Source: Paracoccus hibiscisoli (GTDB lineage: Bacteria > Pseudomonadota > Alphaproteobacteria > Rhodobacterales > Rhodobacteraceae). Taken from it: a DNA stretch of 64,000 nucleotides. Both the position numbers and the translations under genes were made by a program. The stretch spans positions 81,500-145,499 of the forward strand of contig NZ_SUNH01000012.1 of NCBI RefSeq assembly GCF_005048265.1. Direction: 5' to 3'. This document shows positions 8,778-18,199 of the stretch, one piece after another. Every line of letters begins with the position of its first letter. Within the stretch, counting starts at the first letter, position 1. The notes under the pieces are model-generated. The model saw nothing but the letters and a program-made list of their open reading frames with translations. It made no database searches and was not told the DNA's origin.

Positions 8778-9575
8778 GTGACAGGGCAGGGACGCGAGAC
8801 GACCGACGGCACCGTGGGCCGCACGCTGGCCGTGCTGGACCTGGTGGCGGCCTTCGGGCGGCCGGTGCGCTTTGCCGAGATCCTGCCGGTGGCGGGCCTG
8901 CCCAAGGCGACGCTGTACCGGTTCCTGCAGGCGCTGACGCATCAGGACATGCTGGCTTATGACGACGACCGCCAGACCTATGCGCCCGGCATGCGGCTGG
9001 TGCGGCTGGCCCATGCGGCCTGGGCGCAGTCCAGCTTGGCGCCCCTGGCGCAGGAGGTGCTGGACCGGCTGGCCGTGGATCTGGGCCAGACGGTGCATCT
9101 GGCGCAGCTGGACAACGGCGCGGTCCTTTATGTGGACAAGCGCAACGCCAAGCTGCCGGTCGAGATGTTCGCTCAATCGGGCAAGGTCGGCCCCGCCTAT
9201 TGCACCGGCGTGGGCAAGGCGATGCTGGCCCATCTGCCCGAGGACAAGCTGGCCGCCGCCCTGTCGCGGCAGTCCTATCACGCGCATACGCCCAACTCCC
9301 TGACCAGCGCGGAGGCGCTGCGCGCCGAGCTGGTCCGCATCCGAGAGCGCGGCTATGCCCTGGACGACGAGGAGCACGAGACCGGCATCGCCTGCATCGC
9401 GGCACCGATCCTGTCGGGCACCGGGCGGGTGCTGGGCGCGATTTCCGTCACCACCACCACGGCCACGACCAGCCGCGCGCAACTGCTGGCGCTGGCCGGT
9501 CCCGTCACCCAAGCAGCGGCCCAGATCGCCGCGACCGCCGACACCTGGCGGTTCCCCGAACACAAGCAAGCATGA
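8778..9575 (+). CDS. IclR-family regulator of the galactoside genes
   Basis: A 265-residue transcription factor with an N-terminal winged helix-turn-helix (residues about 10-70, VGRTLAVLDLVAAFG and PKATLYRFLQALTHQDML) and a C-terminal IclR effector domain (GKVGPAYCTGVGKAMLAHLP, GIACIAAPIL). The GTG at 8778 is preferred over an upstream ATG at 8727 because GAGGGAGGA lies at correct distance and the extra 17 residues look unlike the family. It is divergent from the transporter operon and is followed after 7 bp by the transport ATPase, so it likely controls both arms. Effector unknown; a galactoside or galactonate-type compound is plausible. Confidence 0.93.
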   Translation: MTGQGRETTDGTVGRTLAVLDLVAAFGRPVRFAEILPVAGLPKATLYRFLQALTHQDMLAYDDDRQTYAPGMRLVRLAHAAWAQSSLAPLAQEVLDRLAVDLGQTVHLAQLDNGAVLYVDKRNAKLPVEMFAQSGKVGPAYCTGVGKAMLAHLPEDKLAAALSRQSYHAHTPNSLTSAEALRAELVRIRERGYALDDEEHETGIACIAAPILSGTGRVLGAISVTTTTATTSRAQLLALAGPVTQAAAQIAATADTWRFPEHKQA

Positions 9576-9582
9576 GGTTGCC

Positions 9583-10638
9583 ATGTCCGGCGTCCAGTTA
9601 AGCCGCGTCACCAAGGATTTCGGCCCCGTGCGGGTCATTCACGGCGTCGACCTGCAGGTCGATCAGGGAGAGTTCTGCGTCTTTGTCGGCCCATCGGGCT
9701 GCGGGAAATCGACCCTGCTGCGGATGATCGCGGGGCTGGAAGAGACCAGCGCCGGAGAGATCCGCATCGAGGCCCAGGACGTGACCCATGCCGACCCCGC
9801 CGACCGGGGCGTGGCGATGGTGTTCCAGACCTATGCGCTTTATCCGCATATGACGGTCGCGCAGAACATGGGCTTCGGGCTGAAGATGAACGGCCACCCC
9901 AAGGCCCAGATCGCCGCCAAGGTGGCCGAGGCCGCGCGCATCCTGAAGCTGGACCCGCTGCTGGACCGCAAGCCCGCGAACCTGTCGGGCGGCCAGCGTC
10001 AGCGCGTGGCGATCGGGCGCGCCATCGTGCGCGGCCCCAAGGTGTTCCTGTTCGACGAGCCGCTGTCGAACCTCGATGCCGAATTGCGCGTCGAGATGCG
10101 GGCCGAGATCGCGCGCCTGCACCGAGAACTGGGCGCGACGATGATCTATGTCACCCATGACCAGGTCGAGGCGATGACCATGGCCGACAAGATCGTCGTC
10201 CTGCGCGCGGGCCGGATCGAGCAGGTGGGCAGCCCGATGCGGCTGTATGACGACCCCGACAACCGCTTTGTCGCGGGCTTCATCGGCAGCCCGGCGATGA
10301 ATTTCGTCGCCGGGCGCGTGCAGGGCGGACAGGTCGTGACGGGGGCCTTTGACGCGACCCTGCCCGCCACCAGTCCCGCCCTGACGGAGGGTCGCGCGGT
10401 CGAGATCGGGCTGCGCCCCGACGCGCTGACGCTGACCGCCGACGGCCCCTTCCGGGTGGAACTGGCCGAGAATCTGGGCGGCACGACCTTCGCGCATCTG
10501 CGCGCGCCCTCGGGCGAAAAGCTGATCGTGCAGACCGGCCAGCGGCTGGACCCGGCGGGCGGCGGCAGCGTCGGCCTGACCTTTGATCCCGCACATGCGT
10601 TCTATTTCGACGCCCAGACCGGGCAGCGGCTGAGATGA
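9583..10638 (+). CDS. Sugar ABC transporter ATPase, UgpC/MsmK type
   Basis: A 351-residue ATPase that powers the two permeases encoded on the opposite strand. Walker A GPSGCGKST is at residues 36-44, the signature LSGGQ at 134-138, Walker B VFLFDEP at 154-160, then the H-loop VTHDQ; the last 110 residues form the TOBE/OB domain typical of carbohydrate-uptake ATPases. The ATG follows the IclR stop by 7 bp, and its stop overlaps the next ATG (ATGA). Splitting the ATPase from its permeases across a divergon is unusual in appearance, but the shared regulator explains it. Confidence 0.93.
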   Translation: MSGVQLSRVTKDFGPVRVIHGVDLQVDQGEFCVFVGPSGCGKSTLLRMIAGLEETSAGEIRIEAQDVTHADPADRGVAMVFQTYALYPHMTVAQNMGFGLKMNGHPKAQIAAKVAEAARILKLDPLLDRKPANLSGGQRQRVAIGRAIVRGPKVFLFDEPLSNLDAELRVEMRAEIARLHRELGATMIYVTHDQVEAMTMADKIVVLRAGRIEQVGSPMRLYDDPDNRFVAGFIGSPAMNFVAGRVQGGQVVTGAFDATLPATSPALTEGRAVEIGLRPDALTLTADGPFRVELAENLGGTTFAHLRAPSGEKLIVQTGQRLDPAGGGSVGLTFDPAHAFYFDAQTGQRLR

Positions 10639-11543
10639 GCCTGCGCATCGGACTTGTGGGTCTGGGCACCATCGCGCGTGCCCAGCACCTGCCCGCCATT
10701 GCCGCGACCGATGGTGTGGCCCTGACCGCCATCGCCAGCCGCAATGCTACGCTGGAGGGCGTCGCCAACCATCGCGACGTGACGCAGATGCTGGCCGATG
10801 TGGATGCCGTGTCGCTGTGCACCCCGCCGCAGGGGCGCTTCGATCAGGCCATGGCGGTGCTGCGCGCGGGCCGCCACCTGATGCTGGAGAAACCCCCCGG
10901 CGCGACCCTGTCGGAGATGGCCGTCCTTGAGGCCGAGGCCGCGCGGCAGGGCGTCACGATCCACGCCACCTGGCACTCGCGTGAGGCGGCGGCGGTCGAT
11001 GCCGCCCGTGACTGGCTGGCCCGGACACGCATCCGTGCCATCCGCATCGACTGGCGCGAGGATGTACGCAAATGGCATCCGGGGCAGGACTGGATCTGGC
11101 AGCCCGGCGGCCTTGGCGTCTTTGACCCCGGCATCAACGCGCTGTCGATCCTGACCGCGCTGATCCCCGATGCGCGCATGGTCGGCGCCGATCTGCATAT
11201 CCCCGCGAACCGCCAGGCCCCCATCGCCGCCGATCTGGAACTGGATGCGGGCCATCCCATCGCCGCGCATTTTAACTGGCGCGTGACGGGCGGAGAGACC
11301 TGGCAGATCGCCTTTGACACCGATGCGGGCGCGGCCACGCTGTCCGAAGGCGGCGCGCGCTTTACCGCGCCGGGCATTCAGACCGCCGGAGAGAACCGCG
11401 AATATGCCCGCCTCTACGCCCGGTTCCGCGATCTGGTCGCGGCGGGCGACAGCGATTGCGATCTGGCGCCGCTGCGTCTGGTCGCCGATGCCTTCCTGAC
11501 GGGCCGCCAGCACGCGGCCCCCGCCTTCGAGGACCATTCATGA
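10635..11543 (+). CDS. Gfo/Idh/MocA oxidoreductase, probable D-galactose 1-dehydrogenase
   Basis: A 302-residue NAD(P)-dependent sugar dehydrogenase. The Rossmann motif GLVGLGTIA (residues 6-14) opens the protein and the EKPPG signature lies near residue 88. The sequence WQPGGLGVFDPGINALSI is typical of the galactose/arabinose 1-dehydrogenase branch of this family. In the locus it fills the one otherwise missing step, oxidation of beta-D-galactose to galactonolactone, between galM and the SMP-30 lactonase. Start and stop both overlap their neighbours by four bases. Activity on L-arabinose or D-fucose cannot be excluded. Confidence 0.85.
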   Translation: MSLRIGLVGLGTIARAQHLPAIAATDGVALTAIASRNATLEGVANHRDVTQMLADVDAVSLCTPPQGRFDQAMAVLRAGRHLMLEKPPGATLSEMAVLEAEAARQGVTIHATWHSREAAAVDAARDWLARTRIRAIRIDWREDVRKWHPGQDWIWQPGGLGVFDPGINALSILTALIPDARMVGADLHIPANRQAPIAADLELDAGHPIAAHFNWRVTGGETWQIAFDTDAGAATLSEGGARFTAPGIQTAGENREYARLYARFRDLVAAGDSDCDLAPLRLVADAFLTGRQHAAPAFEDHS

Positions 11544-12688
11544 AAATCACCGCCGTCGAGACCTTCATCGTTCCGCCCCGCTGGTGCTTCGTCAAGATCA
11601 GCACCGACGCGGGCATCAGCGGGTGGGGTGAACCCGTGCTGGAGGGCCGCGCCGCATCGGTCGCCACCTGCGTCGAGGAGCTGTCCGACTATCTGATCGG
11701 CCGCGACCCGCGCCTGATCCAGGACCATTGGACGGTGATGTATCGCGCCGGTTTCTATCGCGGCGGCGGCATCCACATGTCGGCCATCGCGGGCATCGAT
11801 CAAGCGCTGTGGGACATCAAGGGCAAGGATCTGGGCGTGCCGGTCCATGCCCTGCTGGGCGGCCAGCAGCGCGACCGGATCCGCGTCTATTCCTGGATCG
11901 GCGGCGACCGTCCGGGCGACACGGCGCGGATGGCGCGCGAGTGCGGCGACCGGGGCTTTACCGCCGTCAAGATGAACGGCACCGAGGAGATGCAGTTCGT
12001 CGACAGCCATGCCAAGGTCGATCAGGTCCTGGCGCGCGTCCAGGCCATCCGCGAGGAGATGGGCCCCGATTTCGGGATCGGCATCGATTTCCACGGCCGG
12101 GTGCATCGCCCGATGGCGAAGGTGTTGGCCAAGGAACTGGAGCCCTTCCGCCTGATGTTCATCGAGGAACCCGTCCTGTCGGAACATGCCGAGGCGCTGC
12201 GCGAGATCGCCAATCACTGCTCCACCCCCATCGCGCTTGGGGAACGGCTGTATTCCCGGTGGGATTTCAAGGCGATCCTGCAGGGCGGTTATGTCGACAT
12301 CATCCAGCCCGATCCCAGCCATGCCGGCGGCATCACCGAGACCTATCGCATCGCCGCCATGGCCGAGGCGCATGACGTGGCCCTGGCGCTGCACCGTCCG
12401 CTTGGCCCCATCGCGCTGGCCGCGAACCTGCAGCTGGACGCGGTCTGCTACAACGCCTTCATCCAGGAACAGTCGCTTGGCATCCATTACAACCAGGGCA
12501 GCGACCTGCTGGATTATCTGACCGACCCGTCGGTCTTTGCCTATGACGATGGCTTTGTCGCGATCCCGCAAGGGCCGGGCCTGGGCATCGAGGTGAACGA
12601 GGACAAGGTCCGCCAGATGGCCGCCCAAGGGCACCGCTGGCGCAACCCCGTCTGGCGCCATGCCGACGGCAGCTTTGCGGAGTGGTGA
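11540..12688 (+). CDS. dgoD: D-galactonate dehydratase
   Basis: A 382-residue enolase-superfamily enzyme that dehydrates D-galactonate to 2-keto-3-deoxygalactonate. Metal and catalytic residues are visible: Asp and His in GIDFHGRVHRP, Glu in MFIEEPVL, Glu in ALGERLYSRWDF, and the general-acid His in LALHRPLGP. The first 20 residues and the length match E. coli DgoD. The ATG overlaps the preceding stop; an earlier in-frame start would lie inside the dehydrogenase gene. It supplies dgoK and dgoA on the other strand, so both arms of the divergon are needed for a complete pathway. Confidence 0.95.
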   Translation: MKITAVETFIVPPRWCFVKISTDAGISGWGEPVLEGRAASVATCVEELSDYLIGRDPRLIQDHWTVMYRAGFYRGGGIHMSAIAGIDQALWDIKGKDLGVPVHALLGGQQRDRIRVYSWIGGDRPGDTARMARECGDRGFTAVKMNGTEEMQFVDSHAKVDQVLARVQAIREEMGPDFGIGIDFHGRVHRPMAKVLAKELEPFRLMFIEEPVLSEHAEALREIANHCSTPIALGERLYSRWDFKAILQGGYVDIIQPDPSHAGGITETYRIAAMAEAHDVALALHRPLGPIALAANLQLDAVCYNAFIQEQSLGIHYNQGSDLLDYLTDPSVFAYDDGFVAIPQGPGLGIEVNEDKVRQMAAQGHRWRNPVWRHADGSFAEW

Positions 12689-12690
12689 AC

Positions 12691-14886
12691 ATGCGGACTA
12701 TCGACAAACTGAACCATGGCTGGATCTTTGCCGAAGGGGCTGCCGACCCTGCCGCGCCGCTGGCAGGCGCGTCGGTCACCCTGCCGCATAACGCCGTCGA
12801 CCTGCCGCTGAGCTATTTCGATGAGACCGGCTATCAGCGCGCCTTCACCTATCAGCGCGTGATCGCGTGGGATGACGCATGGGCGGGCCGCCGGGTGCAG
12901 CTGCGGTTCGACGGTGCGATGGCCGACAATGTGGTCTGGGTGAACGGCGTGCAGGTCGTGGCGCATCCCGACGGCTATACCCCCTTCGTGGCCGACCTGA
13001 CCGACCATCTGCGCCCCGGCGACAATCTGGTCACGGTGCGGATCGACGGGTCGGAAAACCCCGCCATCCCGCCCTTCGGCGCGCAGATCGACTATCTGAC
13101 CTATGCAGGCATCTATCGCGATGTCTGGCTGATGGTGCTGCCCGAACGGCATCTGACCAATGCCCGCATCCTGACGCCCGACGCGCTGTCTGACTCCAAG
13201 ACCGTTGTGATCCGCCCTGAGGTGACCGCCCCCGGCCCGGTTCGCGCCCGCCTGCTGGACGGCACGCGCGAGATCGCCACCGTGGAGGGCGAGGGGGAGC
13301 TGACCCTGTCGGACCTCACCGGCCTCGGCCTCTGGTCCACCGACAGCCCGCAGCTTTACACGGTCGAGCTGACCCTGCCCGACAGCGGCGACGTGACCAC
13401 GCACCGCTTTGGTTTCCGCACCGCGCAGTGGACGCCGCAGGGGTTCCTGCTGAACGGCCAGCCGATGACGCTGCGTGGCCTCAACCGGCATCAAAGCTGG
13501 GCGCATCAGGGCTATGCCGCGGGCCGTCACGCGCAGGAGCGCGACGCCGAGATCCTGCGCCATGATCTGGGCTGCAACATGGTCCGCACCTCGCATTATC
13601 CGCAAAGCCCATGGTTCCTGGACCGCTGCGACGAGATCGGGCTGCTGGTGTTTGAGGAAATTCCCGGCTGGCAGCATATCGGCGACCAGGCGTGGCAGGA
13701 TCGCAGCGTGGACAACGTGCGCGCCATGATCACCCGCGACTGGAACCATCCCAGCATCGTGATCTGGGGCGTGCGCATCAACGAAAGCCCGGACAGCCAC
13801 GATTTCTATGTGCGCACCAACGCGCTGGCGCGCGAGCTGGACCCGACGCGGGCCATCGGCGGCGTACGCTGCATCACCGACAGCGAGCTGCTGGAGGATG
13901 TCTATACGATGAACGATTTCATCCTGGACGAATCCGAGCTGCCGCTGATCAACCGGCCGCGCACCCCACTGCGCCCGGTGGAAGAGGTCACGGGGATCAA
14001 GAAACCGGTCCCCTATCTGGTCACCGAATATAACGGCCACATGTTCCCGACCAAGGCGCAGGACCCGGAGCTGCGCCAGATGGAGCATGTGATCCGCCAT
14101 CTTGAGGTTCTGAACGCCGCCCATGGCGACCCGGCGATTTCGGGGTGCATCGGCTGGTGCATGTTCGACTACAACACGCACAAGGATTTCGGCGCAGGCG
14201 ACCGCATCTGCCATCACGGGGTCATGGACATCTGGCGCGAACCGAAATTCGCGGCCCATGCCTATGGCAGCCAGAAGCCGCCGTCCGAAGGCATCGTCAT
14301 GGAGCCGGTGACCTTCTGGGCGCGCGGCGAGCGCAACATCGGCGGCGTCCTGCCGCTGATCGTGCTGACGAACTGTGACGAGGTCGAATTCGAATGCGCG
14401 GGCGTCACCCGCCGCGTGGGCCCCGACCGCGCGCGGTTCCCGCATCTGCCGCATCCGCCGGTCATCATCGACCACCGCCATATCAGCGCCGAGGAGCTGG
14501 GGCAGTGGGGCATGAGCTGGCATCCGGGCCGCATCACCGGCTGGCTGAAGGGCGAACAGGTCGCGGTGCGCGACTATGTGGCCGACCCACTGCCCACGAC
14601 GCTGCAGGTCGCGCCCGATCGCGACGCGGTTCCGGCGGATGCGGATATCGACCTGCGGGTGATGCTGCGCGCGCTGGACCAGGCGGGCAACCGGCTGCCC
14701 TTCCTGGATGCCGGGGTCGCGGTCACGGTGGACGGCCCCGCGCGCCTGATCGGGCCCGACCTGCGCATGCTGCAGGGGGGCACGACGGGTCTGCTGCTGC
14801 GCCTGACCGGCGAGGTCGGACAGGTCCGCATCACCGCGCGGCACCCGCAATTCCCGGACGGTCAGGCCACGGTCTCGGTCGGCTAG
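12691..14886 (+). CDS. GH2 beta-galactosidase
   Basis: A 731-residue family 2 glycoside hydrolase. Order of domains: N-terminal jelly-roll (about 1-170), immunoglobulin-like domain (about 180-260), TIM barrel from LRGLNRHQSWAHQG onward, and a C-terminal beta-sandwich. The acid/base is Glu365 in RINESPD and the nucleophile Glu446 in YLVTEYNGH. No signal peptide, so it acts on imported sugar. The ATG at 12691 has GGAG 8 bases upstream; an in-frame GTG at 12682 overlaps dgoD. A beta-glucuronidase or other GH2 specificity is possible from sequence alone, but the galactose pathway around it favours beta-galactosides. Its TAG stop shares CTAG with galM. Confidence 0.88.
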   Translation: MRTIDKLNHGWIFAEGAADPAAPLAGASVTLPHNAVDLPLSYFDETGYQRAFTYQRVIAWDDAWAGRRVQLRFDGAMADNVVWVNGVQVVAHPDGYTPFVADLTDHLRPGDNLVTVRIDGSENPAIPPFGAQIDYLTYAGIYRDVWLMVLPERHLTNARILTPDALSDSKTVVIRPEVTAPGPVRARLLDGTREIATVEGEGELTLSDLTGLGLWSTDSPQLYTVELTLPDSGDVTTHRFGFRTAQWTPQGFLLNGQPMTLRGLNRHQSWAHQGYAAGRHAQERDAEILRHDLGCNMVRTSHYPQSPWFLDRCDEIGLLVFEEIPGWQHIGDQAWQDRSVDNVRAMITRDWNHPSIVIWGVRINESPDSHDFYVRTNALARELDPTRAIGGVRCITDSELLEDVYTMNDFILDESELPLINRPRTPLRPVEEVTGIKKPVPYLVTEYNGHMFPTKAQDPELRQMEHVIRHLEVLNAAHGDPAISGCIGWCMFDYNTHKDFGAGDRICHHGVMDIWREPKFAAHAYGSQKPPSEGIVMEPVTFWARGERNIGGVLPLIVLTNCDEVEFECAGVTRRVGPDRARFPHLPHPPVIIDHRHISAEELGQWGMSWHPGRITGWLKGEQVAVRDYVADPLPTTLQVAPDRDAVPADADIDLRVMLRALDQAGNRLPFLDAGVAVTVDGPARLIGPDLRMLQGGTTGLLLRLTGEVGQVRITARHPQFPDGQATVSVG

Positions 14887-15872
14887 GGGCGGTCCAGCAG
14901 ATAGCGCGTTTCGGTCCGCCAGACGGTGCCGGGGCGCAGGATCGTGGGCGGGAAGTCGGGGCGGTTCGGGGCGTCGGGCCATTCCTGCGCCTCGAAGGCC
15001 ACGGCGGATTGCGGGCGGGCCGTCTGGCCCGGATGGCCGGGCAGGCCCGCATCGGGGAAATGCGCGCCGTCATAGACCTGCAGCCCCGGCGCGGTGGTCA
15101 GCACCCGCAGCCGCAGGTCCGGGGCGGTCAGCGACGCGACCTCGCGCAGCGGCTGGTGGTCGTCCGACAGGCAGAAGCAATGGTCCAGCCCCGCGCGACC
15201 CAGGGGCCGGGCCGTTCGGAAATCGAACCGCGTGCCCGCGACCGGCGCAGGCGCATCCGGCAGCGGGATCAGCGCGTCATCGACCGGCAGATAGCGGTCC
15301 GCCGCCACCTGCAGAAGGTGGTCGGCGGACCCGTCGGGCGACAGGGTCCAGTATCCGTGATGCGTCAGGTTGCAGGGCGTGGGCCGCGTCGCGGTGGCCT
15401 GCAGCGCCACGGTCACGCCCGCGACGCCATCCGCATCCGACAGGCACAGCGTGGCCAGAGCCTGCATCGCGCCGGGAAAGCCCATCTCTCCGTCGGTGAA
15501 ATCCAGCGCCAGGCTCACCGCATCGGGGGCCGCGCGGGTGATCCGCCACACCCGGACCGAGGCGCCCGCGCTGCCGCCATGCAGGCAGTTCGGCGCCTCG
15601 TTCGCGTCGACCGCGTGATCGCGCCCCGACAGGCGGAACCGTGCCCCTGCGATGCGGTTCGCGAACCGCCCGACCAGCGCGCCGACATGGCGGAACGGGT
15701 CCAGATAGGCGGCGGGGTCCGGATGGCCCAGGACCAGCGGGTGATCCACGCCGTCCAGCCGCAGGTCCTGAATGATGCCGCCCAAGGTCAGCACCCGCGC
15801 CCTGAGGCGCCCCGATTGCAGGTCCACCGCCTGCACCCGCTGCCCGTCGGGCAATTGTCCCATGTCGATCAT
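14883..15872 (-). CDS. galM: Aldose 1-epimerase (mutarotase)
   Basis: A 329-residue GalM enzyme that interconverts alpha- and beta-galactose, so both alpha- and beta-galactosidase products reach the dehydrogenase. Motifs: GRFANRIAGARF, the catalytic His in NLTHHGYWTL, and NEAPNCLHGG; a Glu near the C-terminus (AFEAQEWP) is the expected base. It is convergent with the beta-galactosidase, and both stops lie in one CTAG. A GGGGG ribosome site precedes the ATG. The 54-bp gap to the upstream gene allows an independent promoter or read-through from the 16-18 kb operon. Confidence 0.93.
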   Translation of the reverse strand: MIDMGQLPDGQRVQAVDLQSGRLRARVLTLGGIIQDLRLDGVDHPLVLGHPDPAAYLDPFRHVGALVGRFANRIAGARFRLSGRDHAVDANEAPNCLHGGSAGASVRVWRITRAAPDAVSLALDFTDGEMGFPGAMQALATLCLSDADGVAGVTVALQATATRPTPCNLTHHGYWTLSPDGSADHLLQVAADRYLPVDDALIPLPDAPAPVAGTRFDFRTARPLGRAGLDHCFCLSDDHQPLREVASLTAPDLRLRVLTTAPGLQVYDGAHFPDAGLPGHPGQTARPQSAVAFEAQEWPDAPNRPDFPPTILRPGTVWRTETRYLLDRP

Positions 15873-15926
15873 CGTCGTCCCCCCGTTTTGCCGCGATCTG
15901 ACAGCGGCGCGGGGCGGAAGGCAAGA

Positions 15927-16700
15927 TCAGCCGCGCTGCGCCTCGGTTCGGGCCAGCTTGTCCTCGACCCGGCGAAAGGTGGCCAGCAGCTCGTCCTTGA
16001 ACTGGCCGGGCGCGAATTCGCGCAGGCCGGAATGCGCCGCGCACAGCCAGCGCAGATCGCGCGTCAGCCCCGCCAGACCATGCAGCCAGTCGCGGAAATC
16101 GTGCACCGCGCCCGCGCGGGGCAGCAGCGCCTGCGGCAGGGTCGGGTGCAGAAAGACGCGCGGTTCGGGGAACAGGCGGCGCAGCAGGCCCGGCACCGGC
16201 ATCAGGTTGATCGTGTCATCGACATGCAGCGTGCGGCTGGCCGGGTGCCAGGCCAGCAGCGATCCGGCATGGACGCGTTCGTTCCGGCTGACATAGTCGA
16301 TGCCCCGCGGCAGGGACAGGACCAGATCGTCGGCGAACATGTCCTGAACCTCGGGCGATTCGACGGGCTCGGGGCGCCAATCCAGATCGGGATGGCGCAG
16401 GCGGTGGCGATGTGCGCCGAACAGCGCCGCATGAGGCAGGTCGCGCGCGATGGTCGCGCAATGCAGCGTGTGGAACGGGTGCAGGTTCAGCACCGCCTGA
16501 ATGGCGCGGCCCTGATCGGTCAGCGCCATCACCTGATCGCGCACCGCCCCCGTCAGCGGATAGCTGTCCAGCATCACGAACCGCCCCGTGGACAGGCGGA
16601 CCAGCGCCGCCTGCGTGCCGACATTCAGCACGCCGCCGATGCGCAGATCGCCCCGGATCGTCCAGAAGCCGTGGTCAAGGTCGTGGATCGCTTCGGTCAT
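15927..16700 (-). CDS. Metallo-beta-lactamase-fold-like protein with altered metal motif
   Basis: A 257-residue soluble protein. The early part (GGVLNVGTQAALVRLSTGRFVMLDSYPL) and the position of LNLHPFHTLH resemble the core strand and metal motif of metallo-beta-lactamase-fold hydrolases, with a later HVDDTINLM and AAHSG. The usual HxHxDH is replaced by HPFHTLH, so metal binding may be changed or lost. No substrate can be named. It lies 9 bp behind the disulfide oxidoreductase gene and is probably co-transcribed with it. The fold call is based on pattern only. Confidence 0.55.
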   Translation of the reverse strand: MTEAIHDLDHGFWTIRGDLRIGGVLNVGTQAALVRLSTGRFVMLDSYPLTGAVRDQVMALTDQGRAIQAVLNLHPFHTLHCATIARDLPHAALFGAHRHRLRHPDLDWRPEPVESPEVQDMFADDLVLSLPRGIDYVSRNERVHAGSLLAWHPASRTLHVDDTINLMPVPGLLRRLFPEPRVFLHPTLPQALLPRAGAVHDFRDWLHGLAGLTRDLRWLCAAHSGLREFAPGQFKDELLATFRRVEDKLARTEAQRG

Positions 16701-16709
16701 TCGGTCACC

Positions 16710-18134
16710 TCATGCGCCGGGGGCCAGGCCGAAATCGCGGCTGTCGGGTTCGGGCTGGCGGGTTTCGCGGCAGATCTGGCGCAGCGCGGCCTTCATGCCC
16801 TCCTCCAGGGTCGGATGATAGAAGGGCATCTCCAGCAGGCCCGATGCCGTGGCCCCCGACTGCACGGCCCAGGCCAGCAGATGGGCCAGATGCTCGGCCC
16901 CCGGACAGCACAGATCGGCACCGATCAGGCGGCCCTGGGCGTCGGCATGGATGGTCATCACGCCCTCGGCCCGCGCCTCGGTCCGGGCGCGGCCCTGGTT
17001 GCCGTAGTCGCTGTGGCCGCAGATCACGCCATCGCCCGGCCCCGCGCCGACCGAGGCCAGCGGCGGGTCGGTGAAGGTCAGCGCAAAGGCCGGGCTGCGC
17101 GTGCCCGGCGTGACAGTGGGATGGGTCGCGGCATTGCGCCCGGCGATGGCGCCCTCGGTCGAGGCCTCGTGCAAGAGCGTCGCATCGGCATCGGCGTCGC
17201 CTGCGATGAAGATGGCCGCATCGCCGCATTGCATCGTCAGGCGGTCAAAGACCGGCGTGCCGTGATCGTCCAGCGTCAGCCCCGAGGCCGCAAGGTCCAG
17301 CCCGTCCAGGTTGGGCGGGCGGCCCGTGGCGACCAGCACGTGGCTAAAGACCTGCGCGCCCTGCGACGCGCCCGACCAGGCGATGCGGATGCCGTCATCG
17401 GCGGGTTCGGGCGTCGTTTCGACCCCCAGACACAGGGTGATGTCGCGCGCAACGGCCGTGCGCAGCGCGTCATGGACCGCATCGCCGCGCGCCTTGGCAA
17501 GGCGGTCGCCCTGATCGAACAGCGTCACCGTCACGCCAAGACGGCCCATCGCCTGCGCCAGCTCCAGCCCGATGGGGCCGCCGCCGATCACGGCCAGGCT
17601 GGCGGGCAGGTCGGGGAGTTCAAAGACGGTCTCGTTGGTCAGGATGCGCGGGCCCAGATCCCGGAAGGGGCCGGGCACCAGCGCGGTCGATCCGGTGGCG
17701 ATGACCACCGCGCCCGCCTGGACCTGCCGCCCGTCGGACAGCGCCAGGCGGGTGGGTGCGACAAATCGCGCATGCGCCCGGATCATGGTCCCCTGGGGCA
17801 GATCGTCCAGCCCCTCGCGGGTGAAGGCCACAAAGCGGTCGCGTTCCGCCCGCACGCGGGCCATCACCGCGGGGCCGTCGATGACCGGGTCGCCCGGACG
17901 CACGCCAAAGACCGGCGCGCGGCGCGAGGCATGGGCCGCATGGGCCGCCGCGATCAGCAGCTTGGACGGCATGCAGCCTGTGTTCGCGCACAGCGTGCCA
18001 CGGAATTCCGGGTCGATCAGCAGGGTGCGGGCACCAGCCTTGCGCGCGGCGCGTTCGGCGGCAAGGCCTGCGGTCCCCGCGCCGATCACGGCCACGTCGC
18101 AGGTCAGGTCGGGGCGGTCGGTCATGGGGGGCAT
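16710..18134 (-). CDS. Class I pyridine nucleotide-disulfide oxidoreductase (Lpd/MerA-like)
   Basis: A 474-residue flavoprotein. FAD motif GAGTAG (residues 18-23), redox pair Cys49-ANTG-Cys54, second dinucleotide motif GGGPIGLELAQAMG, and the C-terminal catalytic pair in HPTLEE (His440, Glu445) are all intact, so it is a full enzyme of the dihydrolipoamide dehydrogenase/mercuric reductase type. No 2-oxoacid dehydrogenase genes are nearby, so it is an orphan; a role in thiol or metal stress is suggested by its position behind the sigma and anti-sigma genes. The first ATG has AAGGGA before it; a second in-frame ATG is 9 bases downstream. Confidence 0.88.
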   Translation of the reverse strand: MPPMTDRPDLTCDVAVIGAGTAGLAAERAARKAGARTLLIDPEFRGTLCANTGCMPSKLLIAAAHAAHASRRAPVFGVRPGDPVIDGPAVMARVRAERDRFVAFTREGLDDLPQGTMIRAHARFVAPTRLALSDGRQVQAGAVVIATGSTALVPGPFRDLGPRILTNETVFELPDLPASLAVIGGGPIGLELAQAMGRLGVTVTLFDQGDRLAKARGDAVHDALRTAVARDITLCLGVETTPEPADDGIRIAWSGASQGAQVFSHVLVATGRPPNLDGLDLAASGLTLDDHGTPVFDRLTMQCGDAAIFIAGDADADATLLHEASTEGAIAGRNAATHPTVTPGTRSPAFALTFTDPPLASVGAGPGDGVICGHSDYGNQGRARTEARAEGVMTIHADAQGRLIGADLCCPGAEHLAHLLAWAVQSGATASGLLEMPFYHPTLEEGMKAALRQICRETRQPEPDSRDFGLAPGA

Positions 18135-18199
18135 CGGTCCCTTGCAGGGTTGCGTTCCCCCCTCAACCGGCCAAAGCGCCGCGCGTTCCCTGGCTGCGG

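Noticed and set aside
12541..14982. An 813-codon open frame antisense to the beta-galactosidase
   Set aside because: The sense strand has the GH2 catalytic residues; the antisense product is compositionally biased.
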